A DNA stretch of 64,000 bases. It comes from Saprospirales bacterium. Lineage in GTDB: Bacteria > Bacteroidota > Bacteroidia > Chitinophagales > Saprospiraceae. Every line of letters begins with the position of its first letter. Within the stretch, counting starts at the first letter, position 1. The stretch spans positions 310,001 to 374,000 of the forward strand of contig JADJBL010000045.1 of NCBI GenBank assembly GCA_016703765.1, in the 5' to 3' direction. A program made the translations under genes and the position numbers. Below are positions 9,163 to 16,857 of the stretch, one piece after another. The notes below the pieces were generated by a model that made no database searches, was not told the DNA's origin, and was given only the letters and a program-made list of their open reading frames with translations.

Positions 9163-10416
9163 TTACCGGAGGACGGTCAGGCTGCCGGATTGGATTTTCT
9201 CCTCTCCGCCGCAGCGGTATCGAACTTTAAACAGCAATACCCCGGGGTTGATGAGTGCGCCCCGAAAAGAACCGTCCCAGCGGAGGAATGGGTCGTCGCT
9301 GAAGAACATGCGGTTGCCCCAGCGGTCGAACACTTCGAGGGAGATAAAATCGGTCATGACGTAGGGATTGTCGATGCCGAACTCGTCATTGCGCCCATCG
9401 CCGTCGGGTGTAAACGCATTTGGAAGAAAGGCCTTGCACTCCAGGTCGGCGGGATCGATCACGGTTACCAGGATCTGGTCGGTGGCGGTACAGTTGAAGT
9501 TATCAGTCAGTTGCAGAGTATAGGTTGTGGTGACCTCCGGCGTGATAGTGGTCACTGCGCTGGATGGGTCGGATACCCCCGTGAAAGGCGACCAGACGGC
9601 CTCGTCGGCGCAGGTGCCGGTGATGAAGGTGGAAAAGGAATTGCCCAAAAACAAGATGGTGTCCTTTGGAAAACCCAGTTCGATAAATCCATTTCCGATC
9701 TGATCGGGTCGGAGGTATATAGATGCCACTTCATCGTCGGTCAGGGCGCGGTCGTAGAGCAACAATTCGTCTAGAAAACCTTCAAAGGGGCCATCGGTAG
9801 CCAGGCAGGAAGAGGGGCCTACCAGGAGTGGGAGGTTGTCGGAACTGATGTCGATGCGCGTATTTTTGAAATCCTGTTGCACGGACAGCCCGTCGACAAA
9901 CAGGGTGATGATCGTTCCTTTTCGAACCACGGCCACGTGGTGCCAGCACTTTTTATCGTCAACCGGAGCAGACAGGATGGTGCTCAGCGAGGCGTCTTCG
10001 CTGACCAGGAGGTTGATGTTTTTGGTCAGCGGGCTAAAGCGAACGGCAAAGGCATTATCAATCGAACAATTGTCCCTTTTGCTCAGGATGGTCTGCGTAT
10101 TGACCACATTGGAGTTGAAGGCTTTGAAATAAAAGCTGATACTGAAATCCTCGGTGCCGAAGATGTTTTTCACAGGCGAACTGCCGAACCGCGCAAACTG
10201 GTCGTTCCCGTTAAAGCGGATGGCGTCTCCGACCACGCCGCAATCGCGGATCAGGGCATTGGAAAAACCGTTGTTGGAGAAATTGCCCGTTTTATCCACC
10301 AGAATGGAGTCGGCATCGTCGTCGAAGGAATAGAAGGCGACCAGTCCGAAAGTGGGCTGGGCAAGGGTGCGGATGGAAGCGGCTGAAAGGACAAAGAGGA
10401 TCCACCAATATTTCAT
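9163..10416 (-). CDS. Secreted LamG-domain protein with T9SS type B (CHU_C) sorting domain
   Basis: 417 residues from the ATG at 10416, chosen because it begins a clear signal peptide (MKYWWILFVLSAASIRTLAQ); the reading frame is open upstream. Residues about 23-235 form a laminin-G/pentraxin-like jelly roll: FGLVAFYSFDDDADS, FSISFYFKAFN, WHHVAVVRKGTIITLFVDG, FEGFLDELLLYDRALTDDEVA. A short Ig-like linker follows (TTITPEVTTTYTLQLTD). About 327-417 is a CHU_C domain (LPNAFTPDGDGRNDEFG, FDRWGNRMFF, WDGSFRGALINPGVLLF). Predicted to be exported by the T9SS; LamG domains often bind carbohydrate, but no substrate can be named. Paralogue of 10783-11613. Confidence 0.88.
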   Translation of the reverse strand: MKYWWILFVLSAASIRTLAQPTFGLVAFYSFDDDADSILVDKTGNFSNNGFSNALIRDCGVVGDAIRFNGNDQFARFGSSPVKNIFGTEDFSISFYFKAFNSNVVNTQTILSKRDNCSIDNAFAVRFSPLTKNINLLVSEDASLSTILSAPVDDKKCWHHVAVVRKGTIITLFVDGLSVQQDFKNTRIDISSDNLPLLVGPSSCLATDGPFEGFLDELLLYDRALTDDEVASIYLRPDQIGNGFIELGFPKDTILFLGNSFSTFITGTCADEAVWSPFTGVSDPSSAVTTITPEVTTTYTLQLTDNFNCTATDQILVTVIDPADLECKAFLPNAFTPDGDGRNDEFGIDNPYVMTDFISLEVFDRWGNRMFFSDDPFLRWDGSFRGALINPGVLLFKVRYRCGGEEKIQSGSLTVLR

Positions 10417-10481
10417 TGCGGAAGGATTAACCAGGGTTAAAAAACACATCGCATAATAAACGCCGGGAAGGAGGGTATATT

Positions 10482-10793
10482 TTACCCTCCGAAGAGGTTG
10501 CCCAGGCCGGGGGGCATCATGTCTTTGAGCAGGTTAGCGGCTTCCCCGGCTTCTACGGCCATGGCTTCTTCCAGCGCCCGGTTGGTGGCCACGAGGATGA
10601 GGTCCTCCAACTGTTCCAGGTCATCGGGGTTAAACGATTCCTTTTTGATGGAAATATTCAGGATCTCCCTGTTTGCGTTGGCTTTTACCGTAACGGCGCC
10701 GTCGCCTGCGCTTCCTTCGACCGTAATGGTTGCAAGGCGCTTGCGCATTTCCTGTTGTTTTTCCTCCATGTTTCCGAAAAGGTCACCCAGCAT
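10482..10793 (-). CDS. ybaB: YbaB/EbfC family nucleoid-associated protein
   Basis: Small dimeric DNA-binding protein of the YbaB/EbfC family. The chosen start (ATG at 10793) gives 103 residues beginning MLGDLFGNMEEKQQEMRKRL, with the family core VTVKANANREILNISIKK and a glycine-rich C-terminus (PPGLGNLFGG). The frame is open further upstream, but that extension has no family resemblance and overlaps a LamG gene. YbaB proteins are usually about 100 residues, supporting this start. The usual dnaX-ybaB-recR context is absent. The start codon overlaps the end of the upstream LamG gene by 11 nt. Confidence 0.88.
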   Translation of the reverse strand: MLGDLFGNMEEKQQEMRKRLATITVEGSAGDGAVTVKANANREILNISIKKESFNPDDLEQLEDLILVATNRALEEAMAVEAGEAANLLKDMMPPGLGNLFGG

Positions 10794-11613
10794 GATTCGT
10801 TTTTTTAGGATGGCAAAGGTAAGGGCTTTGGGGAGGATATGGGTTCCCGTGTTGAAATTTTTCCTCCCCGGAGACGAGGCAATCCTGTTCTGCCTGCTCC
10901 ACGGGGTGCAGCGCATAGAGGTCGGCGATCTCCTGCTCGCTCAGGGCGCGGTCAAACACCTTTAATTCGTCGATCACCCCTCGGAAAGGTAGAGATACTC
11001 CCTCTGAAATGCAGGGGCTATACGAAAAGGAGAGCAGGGCGTCGTTGGAGATGTCCATGCCGCTGCAGCGGTTTTCCCTGTTCTGAAGGGCGCCATTTAT
11101 ATAGGTGTAAGCGACGGTTCCTTCCCGGACGAGGGCGAAGTGAATCCACGCCGTGGTATCCACCGAGGGGGACAGGTCGTGGTAGTATTTATAGGCCGAT
11201 TCGCGAAACTCCGTTTCGACGATCGATTGCGGGGCATTGAAATGGAGGTCAAGGAGGAAATCTTCTCCGCAATCGCCGCGCTTGGAAAGGAGGCTCTGCG
11301 GCAGGGGCCCGAATTGCATGGGCCTGAAATAGAAGCTCAGGCTGAAATCCGTAGTGCTGAAACAACGATTGACAGGCCCCAGAAACTCGATATACGCCGA
11401 TCTTCCGTCGAGGAGCAGCCCGTTTTCGTCAATGCCGCAGTGGCAGGTTGTCTGTCCGTAAATCCGGCCGTCGGAGCCTTTGCCCGAGTCGTCGGTCGCA
11501 TCGCATTGATTGAAAGAGTAGTAAGCGACGAGCCCATAGTCCGGGTCGAAGGTTTGGGCGGAGGAAAAGAGCAGAACAAGCGCTAAAAGGGCGGCAAAGC
11601 GGGGTGCTTTCAT
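10783..11613 (-). CDS. Secreted LamG-domain protein lacking a T9SS sorting domain (truncated paralogue)
   Basis: 276 residues from the ATG at 11613, which begins a signal peptide (MKAPRFAALLALVLLFSSAQ). Residues about 22-240 form a LamG fold paralogous to the protein at 9163-10416: YGLVAYYSFNQCDATD, FSLSFYFRPMQ, WIHFALVREGTVAYTYING, FRGVIDELKVFDRALSEQEIADLY. After the LamG domain there are only about 35 low-similarity residues and a stop; no CHU_C or type A sorting signal follows. The tail overlaps ybaB by 11 nt and contains its apparent promoter element, so the 3' end looks eroded. The product would enter the periplasm but probably not use the T9SS. Confidence 0.75.
   Translation of the reverse strand: MKAPRFAALLALVLLFSSAQTFDPDYGLVAYYSFNQCDATDDSGKGSDGRIYGQTTCHCGIDENGLLLDGRSAYIEFLGPVNRCFSTTDFSLSFYFRPMQFGPLPQSLLSKRGDCGEDFLLDLHFNAPQSIVETEFRESAYKYYHDLSPSVDTTAWIHFALVREGTVAYTYINGALQNRENRCSGMDISNDALLSFSYSPCISEGVSLPFRGVIDELKVFDRALSEQEIADLYALHPVEQAEQDCLVSGEEKFQHGNPYPPQSPYLCHPKKTNHAG
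10814..10821 (-). promoter_or_regulatory. Putative -7 element of ybaB, inside the end of the upstream LamG gene
   Basis: TACCTTTG on the minus strand (exact TAnnTTTG), 20 nt before the ybaB ATG at 10793. It lies within the last codons of the LamG gene, suggesting independent ybaB transcription. Confidence 0.4.
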
Positions 11614-11741
11614 AAAACATTGCAAGTTTGGAAAGATAAGTTAGGCAAAATATCCCCTCTGTGCAAGGAAAACAAAAGTCAGCGGCGGGTAAAAGGGTTA
11701 AACCTTGCGGGGCGAAAAGATTCAAAGCCCCGGCTTTTTTA

Positions 11742-11749
11742 TAGATTTG
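11742..11749 (+). promoter_or_regulatory. Putative -7 element of tatC
   Basis: TAGATTTG, an exact TAnnTTTG match, 25 nt before the tatC ATG at 11775. No -33 TTG at the expected distance. Confidence 0.4.
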
Positions 11750-11774
11750 CACGCAGGTTTCCGAAAAGCAGCGT

Positions 11775-12635
11775 ATGGCCTTTGACCGATACAATATCGA
11801 CAAGAAAAAAAAAGAGGGGCGTGAGGAGATGTCCTTCCTGGACCATCTGGACGAATTGCGCGGCCGGATCATCCGGTCGCTGGTGGCCACCATCCTTACC
11901 GGCGGGGTGTTTCTCGCATTCAACAAATGGTTGTTTACCCATATCATTTTCGGCCCTACCCATCCGGATTTTTTGACCTACCGTATTTTGTGCTCGCTGG
12001 GGGAGACCTTTTGCCTGTCCGTTCCGGCTTTTAGCCAGCAGGCCATCGGGTTTGGGGAATCTTTTCTGATCAGCATCAAGGTTTCTTTCATTCTGGGTTT
12101 TATTGCAGTATTCCCCTATGTTTTCTGGCAATTCTGGCAGTTTGTTCGACCCGGGCTGCACGACAAGGAGCGAAAGGCCACCCGTCAGGTGGTGTTTATC
12201 TGCTCTTCCCTGTTTCTGGCGGGAGTGCTCTTCGGTTACTTTGTGATCTCTCCGTTTGCGATCAGCTTTTTGATGTCATACACCCTTCCGGGGGTAGAGA
12301 ATATCCCTACGGTTTCTTCTTATATCAGTTTTTTATTGATGTTTACTGCGCCGACCGGCCTGGTCTTCGAGATGCCCGTGGTCGTATACTTCCTGGCGAG
12401 GGTGGGACTGGTGACGCCGGAGTTTATGCGGAAATACCGGAAACACGCCATTGTACTCATTCTGATTGTGGCTGCGATCATTACCCCTTCTCCCGATATG
12501 ATCTCCCAGCTATTGTTGGGAACCCCGCTATATATCCTCTATGAAGTGAGCATCAGGATAGCTGCCCGCGTGATCCGGAAGGAAAAAGAACGGGAAGAAG
12601 CCGAATACGGGCCTATAAAGCCGGAACAAAACTGA
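11775..12635 (+). CDS. tatC: Sec-independent (twin-arginine) protein translocase subunit TatC
   Basis: Polytopic inner-membrane receptor of the Tat pathway. The 286-residue protein has the N-terminal signature MSFLDHLDELRGRIIRSL (about 19-36), six predicted membrane helices, the conserved FPYVFWQFWQFVRPGL (about 115-130), and a last helix containing IITPSPDMISQ. A hydrophilic insert with two cysteines (ILCSLGETFCLSVPAFSQ) lies in the first periplasmic loop. tatA is not adjacent. A small membrane protein gene follows 9 nt downstream. Confidence 0.95.
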   Translation: MAFDRYNIDKKKKEGREEMSFLDHLDELRGRIIRSLVATILTGGVFLAFNKWLFTHIIFGPTHPDFLTYRILCSLGETFCLSVPAFSQQAIGFGESFLISIKVSFILGFIAVFPYVFWQFWQFVRPGLHDKERKATRQVVFICSSLFLAGVLFGYFVISPFAISFLMSYTLPGVENIPTVSSYISFLLMFTAPTGLVFEMPVVVYFLARVGLVTPEFMRKYRKHAIVLILIVAAIITPSPDMISQLLLGTPLYILYEVSIRIAARVIRKEKEREEAEYGPIKPEQN

Positions 12636-12644
12636 TCCAAGGCT

Positions 12645-13091
12645 ATGCAGCAAGTATCCTCCAACCTTACGCTGGTATTCAAGCTATTCTTTCCCATTTT
12701 CTGGGTCGTCTTTTTCGGCCTGCTGACCCTGAGCGCCTGGGTTGTTTCGCCCGAATCGGGCGGAGCGCTTGCCAGGTGGGATATCCGGCTGGTGATCAGC
12801 GCCGTGTTCTTATCCGGGGTGGGGCTGCTGTATTTCAGCCTTTGGAAACTCAAGCGGGTGGAGATGGATGCCGATTTCGTCTTTGCGACGGATTACTTCA
12901 GGACGGTGCGAAACCCCTGGAGCAATGTCGCCAAGCTGTCAAAGCAGCAGTATTTCTTCTTTTCGATCATCCATATCCACCTGCACACTCCCGGTTTTTT
13001 CGGAAAGCGGATCGTATTCCTTGCGAGCAGGTCCCGCTGGAGGTTGTTTCTGGAAGCCAACCCCGGAATAGCAGCCCGGGTGGAAGCCTGA
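12645..13091 (+). CDS. Hypothetical two-helix membrane protein
   Basis: 148 residues. Two hydrophobic segments are visible, about 10-33 (LVFKLFFPIFWVVFFGLLTL) and about 47-65 (LVISAVFLSGVGLLYFSLW), followed by a basic, aromatic C-terminal domain of about 80 residues (HIHLHTPGFFGKRIVFLASR). It follows tatC by 9 nt on the same strand, so it is probably cotranscribed. No family recognised. The C-terminal half resembles a small cytoplasmic PH-like domain only in composition; no function is assigned. Confidence 0.7.
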   Translation: MQQVSSNLTLVFKLFFPIFWVVFFGLLTLSAWVVSPESGGALARWDIRLVISAVFLSGVGLLYFSLWKLKRVEMDADFVFATDYFRTVRNPWSNVAKLSKQQYFFFSIIHIHLHTPGFFGKRIVFLASRSRWRLFLEANPGIAARVEA

Positions 13092-13098
13092 CAGAGCC

Positions 13099-15011
13099 CT
13101 AATCGATGGTGCGAACCCTTTTCCCGCTTTCGTAGAGCACGATGATGGCTCCTTTGAAACCTTTCCCCACCGCTTTGGTCTGACCTTTTTTCGCATCCTC
13201 GAGGTTGTCGAAATCACCTACCAATACGCGGAACAGGTCCTTTCCGGGCACCTCTTCCGTTTGAACCGCGCCGATATCTTTCAGAACTCCATATCTGGCA
13301 GCATCAAATTCCTTCACCGCGCTGACCTGTATCCGGTAGGAGGTCCCCAGGACCGCCGGGTTTTCGGGGGGCTTTACCGTTTCCTTGGGGCGTGGCGTGG
13401 GCGGTGCGGGTTTCGACAGGCTGTTCATAAAGATCGGGGTGCTGTAGCCTTTTTCGGAAGGCCGGGGTCCGGAGGTGCCCAGCGTGATGGTCCCGGCCTC
13501 AAAGCCTGTCTTTTTAGCGGTGATCTCGTATTTCCGGTTGTTCAGAAGGGAAAAGGAGTAGTTGCCGTTATCGAAGCGTTCCTTGCCTACGAGAAATTTT
13601 TCGCCTCCTTCGACGACTTCGAACACCTCGACTACTACATTCTGGAGCACTTCTCCCGTCAATTTATCATAGACGAAGCCGCTTACCAGGGGGTAGTCCT
13701 GGGCCAGGTCGCCCAATTCATAGAAAAACTGGAATATGTCCTCATCCGTAGTCGCCGGTTTCTCGACGGCATAGGGTCGGTTGGAAACAAAAAAGCCCAT
13801 GCGTTTGGAAGGGGAGCGGGTAAAGTAGTAATCGTCGGTGCTCGAGTTAAAGGGAACGCCGGCGTTTTCCAGGTCTTTCCATTGGGAGCGGCTTCCGGAA
13901 GCCTTTTGGATATCGAAGCCTCCGATAGACACATGTCCGTTGGAGGAAAAGTAAAGCGTGGCTTCTTCCAAGTCGTAATAAGGGGTGATCTCATCCATCG
14001 GGGTGTTGACGGTGATCCCGCAATTGACCGGGAAGGTAAAATCGAAATCCCTGCTGTTCACATCCCGGGTGATGTACCAGATATCCATCCCCCCGGAGCC
14101 CCCCGCCTGTCGGAGGAGAAGTACAGGATCTCGGTATTCCCGTTGTAGATCACGAAGGGGTGGGTAGTGGTTGCATCAGCCAGGTTGATATAATCGCGCA
14201 GGCGTTCGGGCAGGGACCAGGTATTTCCCTGGCGTTTGCTGACGAAGATCTCGCAGCGGGACTTATAGGCGCCCTTTTTTTCGACGGTGGTGCAGATGGT
14301 AAAATAAAAGTGCTTGTTGTCGGGCGTCAAGGTTCCGTTGCAAAAATGGTCCTTTTCTATTTCGGGGAAGTTGGTGGACAGACTGGCCGTAGACCACACC
14401 CCCTGGGTGTTTTGCGAGCGGTATATCTGGGCCCGGCCGTCCTGGGTGGAAGAAAAATAGAGGATATCTTCGTTATAGGGGATGGGTGCAAAATCGGTGG
14501 AGGTCGAGTTGATGTTCGGACCGAGGTGGGTGACCTTCACGCCGGTGGCTGCGGTGTTGCTTTGGAATTGAAGCCCGAGCTCGCATCCCCGGATTTCGTT
14601 TTCCACGATCTGGGCTACTTTTTCGATATCTTCTCCTTTATATACGCCGATGAAATTGGAGAATGCGAGGCTGGCCTCTGAAAACTTGCCGCTTTGCTTC
14701 AAGGCCTGGGCGTATTTGAGCCCAGCGAGGGGGAAATTCTTTGCCCGTCCCAACGACTGCTCCAAAAACAGGGTGGCGTTGGCGTAGTCTTTGGCCATGG
14801 CATAGGCTTCTCCGGCCTTATAGGCCAGGTCCTTTTTCCCCGGTTTTTTTTCGTAAGCTGCGCCGTAAAGCCTGGCAGCTTTTTCGAATTGCCCGGTTCG
14901 ATAGAGGTCATCCGCTTCTTTTACATTTTTTCGCCAATTGGATTGGGACTGAAGTTGGGGTAAAAGCAGCAAGGAGAGTAAAAGAAGGAGTGAAAATTTT
15001 CTGGCGATCAT
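13099..15011 (-). pseudogene. PorE-like envelope protein: signal peptide, TPR, PD40, carboxypeptidase-regulatory-like and SPOR domains (frameshifted)
   Basis: Two reading frames form one gene. The first (15011-14058) gives a signal peptide (MIARKFSLLLLLSLLLLPQL), TPR-like helices (about 27-140) and PD40/WD40-like repeats (DFAPIPYNEDILYFSS, EILYFSSDRRG), then leaves frame at 14089-14104, where two G6 runs occur on the coding strand. The second frame resumes GGMDIWYITRDV, the natural continuation of a PD40 blade, and continues through a carboxypeptidase-regulatory-like domain (VSGFVYDKLTGEVLQNVVVEV) to a C-terminal SPOR domain (SYRIQVSAV...FRVLVGDFDN). Adding one G to the 14099-14104 run restores 637 residues. 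Related PorE-type proteins end in an OmpA domain; here SPOR, also a peptidoglycan-binding fold, replaces it. The start overlaps the purN stop by 4 nt. Probably a sequencing error; otherwise a real inactivation. Confidence 0.82.
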
Positions 15012-15610
15012 GACAGTTGATTTTTAAATAGAGCGGAGGCGTTTCCCTCCTTTATATATTGTTCGATTATTTGGGCGTAATAAAGATGCTCGAGCTGTTG
15101 AACCCTTTGCGCAAGGGTTTCGGGGGTGTCGTTTGCCTCGACGGGGCATTTGGCCTGAAAAAGGATTTGCCCTCGGTCGTAATGCTCATCGATCAGGTGA
15201 ATGGTAATCCCGGATTCCTTGTCGCCCTCCTCCAGCACGGCTTCATGCACATGATGGCCGTACATCCCTTTGCCTCCGTGTTTGGGAAGCAAGGCGGGGT
15301 GGATGTTCACAATTCTCCGGTTGTAATTTTTGACCAGGTAGGCCGGGATGAGCCAAAGAAACCCTGCCAGGACGATCAGATCAATGGAGTGTTTCCCGAG
15401 AACGCCCAGGATTGTCTTGCTGTCGTAAAACGAACTCCGGTCGAGCAAAAGGGCCGGAATTCCTTTTTCTTCTGCGGTTCGAAGAACTAAAGCGTCTTTC
15501 CGGTTGGTAACGATTAAGCCAATCTGCACCTCGGGAGAACCTTCGAAGTAGGTCAGGATTTTTCGGGCATTAGTTCCTGCGCCAGAAGCAAAAACGGCAA
15601 TATGAACCAC
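15008..15610 (-). CDS. purN: Phosphoribosylglycinamide formyltransferase
   Basis: Transfers a formyl group from 10-formyl-THF to GAR in purine synthesis. The 200-residue protein shows VHIAVFASGAGTNARKI at the N-terminus, the active-site Asn-His pair in RIVNIHPALLPKHGGKG, the catalytic Asp in the later DEHYDRGQILFQ segment, and the usual GART length. The start is a GTG at 15610; no in-frame ATG lies nearby upstream. The stop overlaps the ATG of the PorE-like gene (ATGA), indicating translational coupling. Confidence 0.93.
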   Translation of the reverse strand: MVHIAVFASGAGTNARKILTYFEGSPEVQIGLIVTNRKDALVLRTAEEKGIPALLLDRSSFYDSKTILGVLGKHSIDLIVLAGFLWLIPAYLVKNYNRRIVNIHPALLPKHGGKGMYGHHVHEAVLEEGDKESGITIHLIDEHYDRGQILFQAKCPVEANDTPETLAQRVQQLEHLYYAQIIEQYIKEGNASALFKNQLS

Positions 15611-16019
15611 TTTTACAATTTTTATGGGAAGGAAGACCTCGATAATAACAAGAACCGGAACAGGTCAGCTATGTTCATTTTTATTGAAAAACTCTACATA
15701 AAGGGAGATACAGGCCCGGTGTTTCCATACACAAAGGAAATGCGGGGCCGAAAAATCGGGAGTGCTCCTGTATGGAACGCGGGATCGGGGTCAAAATTTT
15801 ATTAAAAAATGCGAACATTTTGGAGTTCTGCCCTATAATGGTCATGTAAGATCGTGATAAGGCGGAAAATTGAGGAAAAAAGCAACTTGAATTTGTAATT
15901 CCCCCATTTTTTAATAGTCTTTTGTTATTTTTGACTCGGGATTGAGTGGGAACGTAAGGTTTTCCACTCCATCCCCTGAACGAAAGCCTAAGAAAAATTC
16001 TTTAACAAAAAGCGAGAAC
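15611..16019 (+). other. 409-nt intergenic region between purN and the OmpA lipoprotein gene
   Basis: Divergent promoter region. A -7-like TATTTTTG lies at 15926-15933 on the plus strand, about 87 nt upstream of the OmpA gene. A nested inverted repeat lies at 15708-15773 (outer arms ATACAGG/CCTGTAT, inner TTTCC/GGAAA). A 67-codon open frame (15602-15805) has no resemblance to a protein and is not called. Nothing else is recognised. Confidence 0.4.
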
Positions 16020-16781
16020 ATGAAATTTGCAATTAAACTAACTATCCTGAGTTTGGCTGTGTTGGTGATGTTTACCTCCTGTGTTTCCAACAAGAAATAC
16101 AATATGTTGATGGAAGAGAAGGAAGCATTAGCCAAGTCCCTGGCTGAAAGTCAGGAAGCCATCAAGAAACTGGAGCAGGACAACGCCACCCTGACAGCCA
16201 ACAATGACGACCTGGCCAAGCAGATCGCCGCCGTAAAAGCCGACCTCGAAAACACCAAAGGTGAGATCAACAAGGTCAAGCAGATGGTGGAAATGAAGGA
16301 AAAAGAGCTCCAAAGCCTCAAAGGCGATGTGGAAGCTGCTTTTGCCGATTACGAAAAACTGGGCCTGACCGTCGATGGCGACAACGAGCGCCTGTATATT
16401 ACGATGCCGGAGAAGGTCCTCTTCAAAAGCGGCTCTGCCCGTTTGGACAAAGAAGACAAAGCCATTTTGAAGAAAATGGCCGACATCCTGGTCGCAGATC
16501 CTAACCTCCACCTGCTTGTGGAAGGCCATGCCGATATGCAGAAAATTGCTTCCGGTGCATATTCCGATAACTGGGACCTCAGCGTAGCCCGCTCGGTAGC
16601 TGTGGTTCGCGAATTGGTTAAGCAGGGCGTTTCCCCCGCACAGGTTACCGCTGCCGGCGCCGGCGAATACAGCCCCGCTGTGACGGACAATCCGAAGTCG
16701 AAAGAAACCCTTCAGGCCAACCGCAGAACGGAATTCATTCTGGAGCCGAACCTGGAGAAGATTTACAACATCGTTAAGTAA
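16020..16781 (+). CDS. OmpA-family outer-membrane lipoprotein
   Basis: 253 residues from the ATG at 16020, which starts a lipoprotein signal (MKFAIKLTILSLAVLVMFTSC; lipobox FTSC, Cys21). A long coiled coil follows (about 35-105, EEKEALAKSLAESQEAIKKL onward), then a C-terminal OmpA domain (about 120-250) with LYITMPEKVLFKSGSARLDKE, VEGHADMQK, and the TDNPKS...NRRTEFIL end. By family, the OmpA domain binds peptidoglycan while the lipid anchors to the outer membrane, so the protein tethers envelope layers. Monocistronic, with a strong terminator downstream. The open frame extends 78 nt upstream, but the lipoprotein signal fixes the start. Confidence 0.92.
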   Translation: MKFAIKLTILSLAVLVMFTSCVSNKKYNMLMEEKEALAKSLAESQEAIKKLEQDNATLTANNDDLAKQIAAVKADLENTKGEINKVKQMVEMKEKELQSLKGDVEAAFADYEKLGLTVDGDNERLYITMPEKVLFKSGSARLDKEDKAILKKMADILVADPNLHLLVEGHADMQKIASGAYSDNWDLSVARSVAVVRELVKQGVSPAQVTAAGAGEYSPAVTDNPKSKETLQANRRTEFILEPNLEKIYNIVK

Positions 16782-16802
16782 GTCAAGCTTTATTTAAGAA
16801 AT

Positions 16803-16836
16803 AAGGGGGATGCAGGCCGCGGCCTGCATCCCCCTT
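16803..16836. terminator. Bidirectional terminator between the OmpA gene and rho
   Basis: Perfect 34-nt palindrome (AAGGGGGATGCAGGCCG and its complement) followed by TTTTGTTTTT on the plus strand. It separates the convergent OmpA lipoprotein gene and rho. Confidence 0.85.
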
Positions 16837-16857
16837 TTGTTTTTATCAGATCTTTTA

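Noticed and set aside
15602..15805. 67-codon plus-strand frame upstream of the OmpA gene
   Set aside because: No signal, domain or resemblance to known proteins; it overlaps the purN start in antisense.
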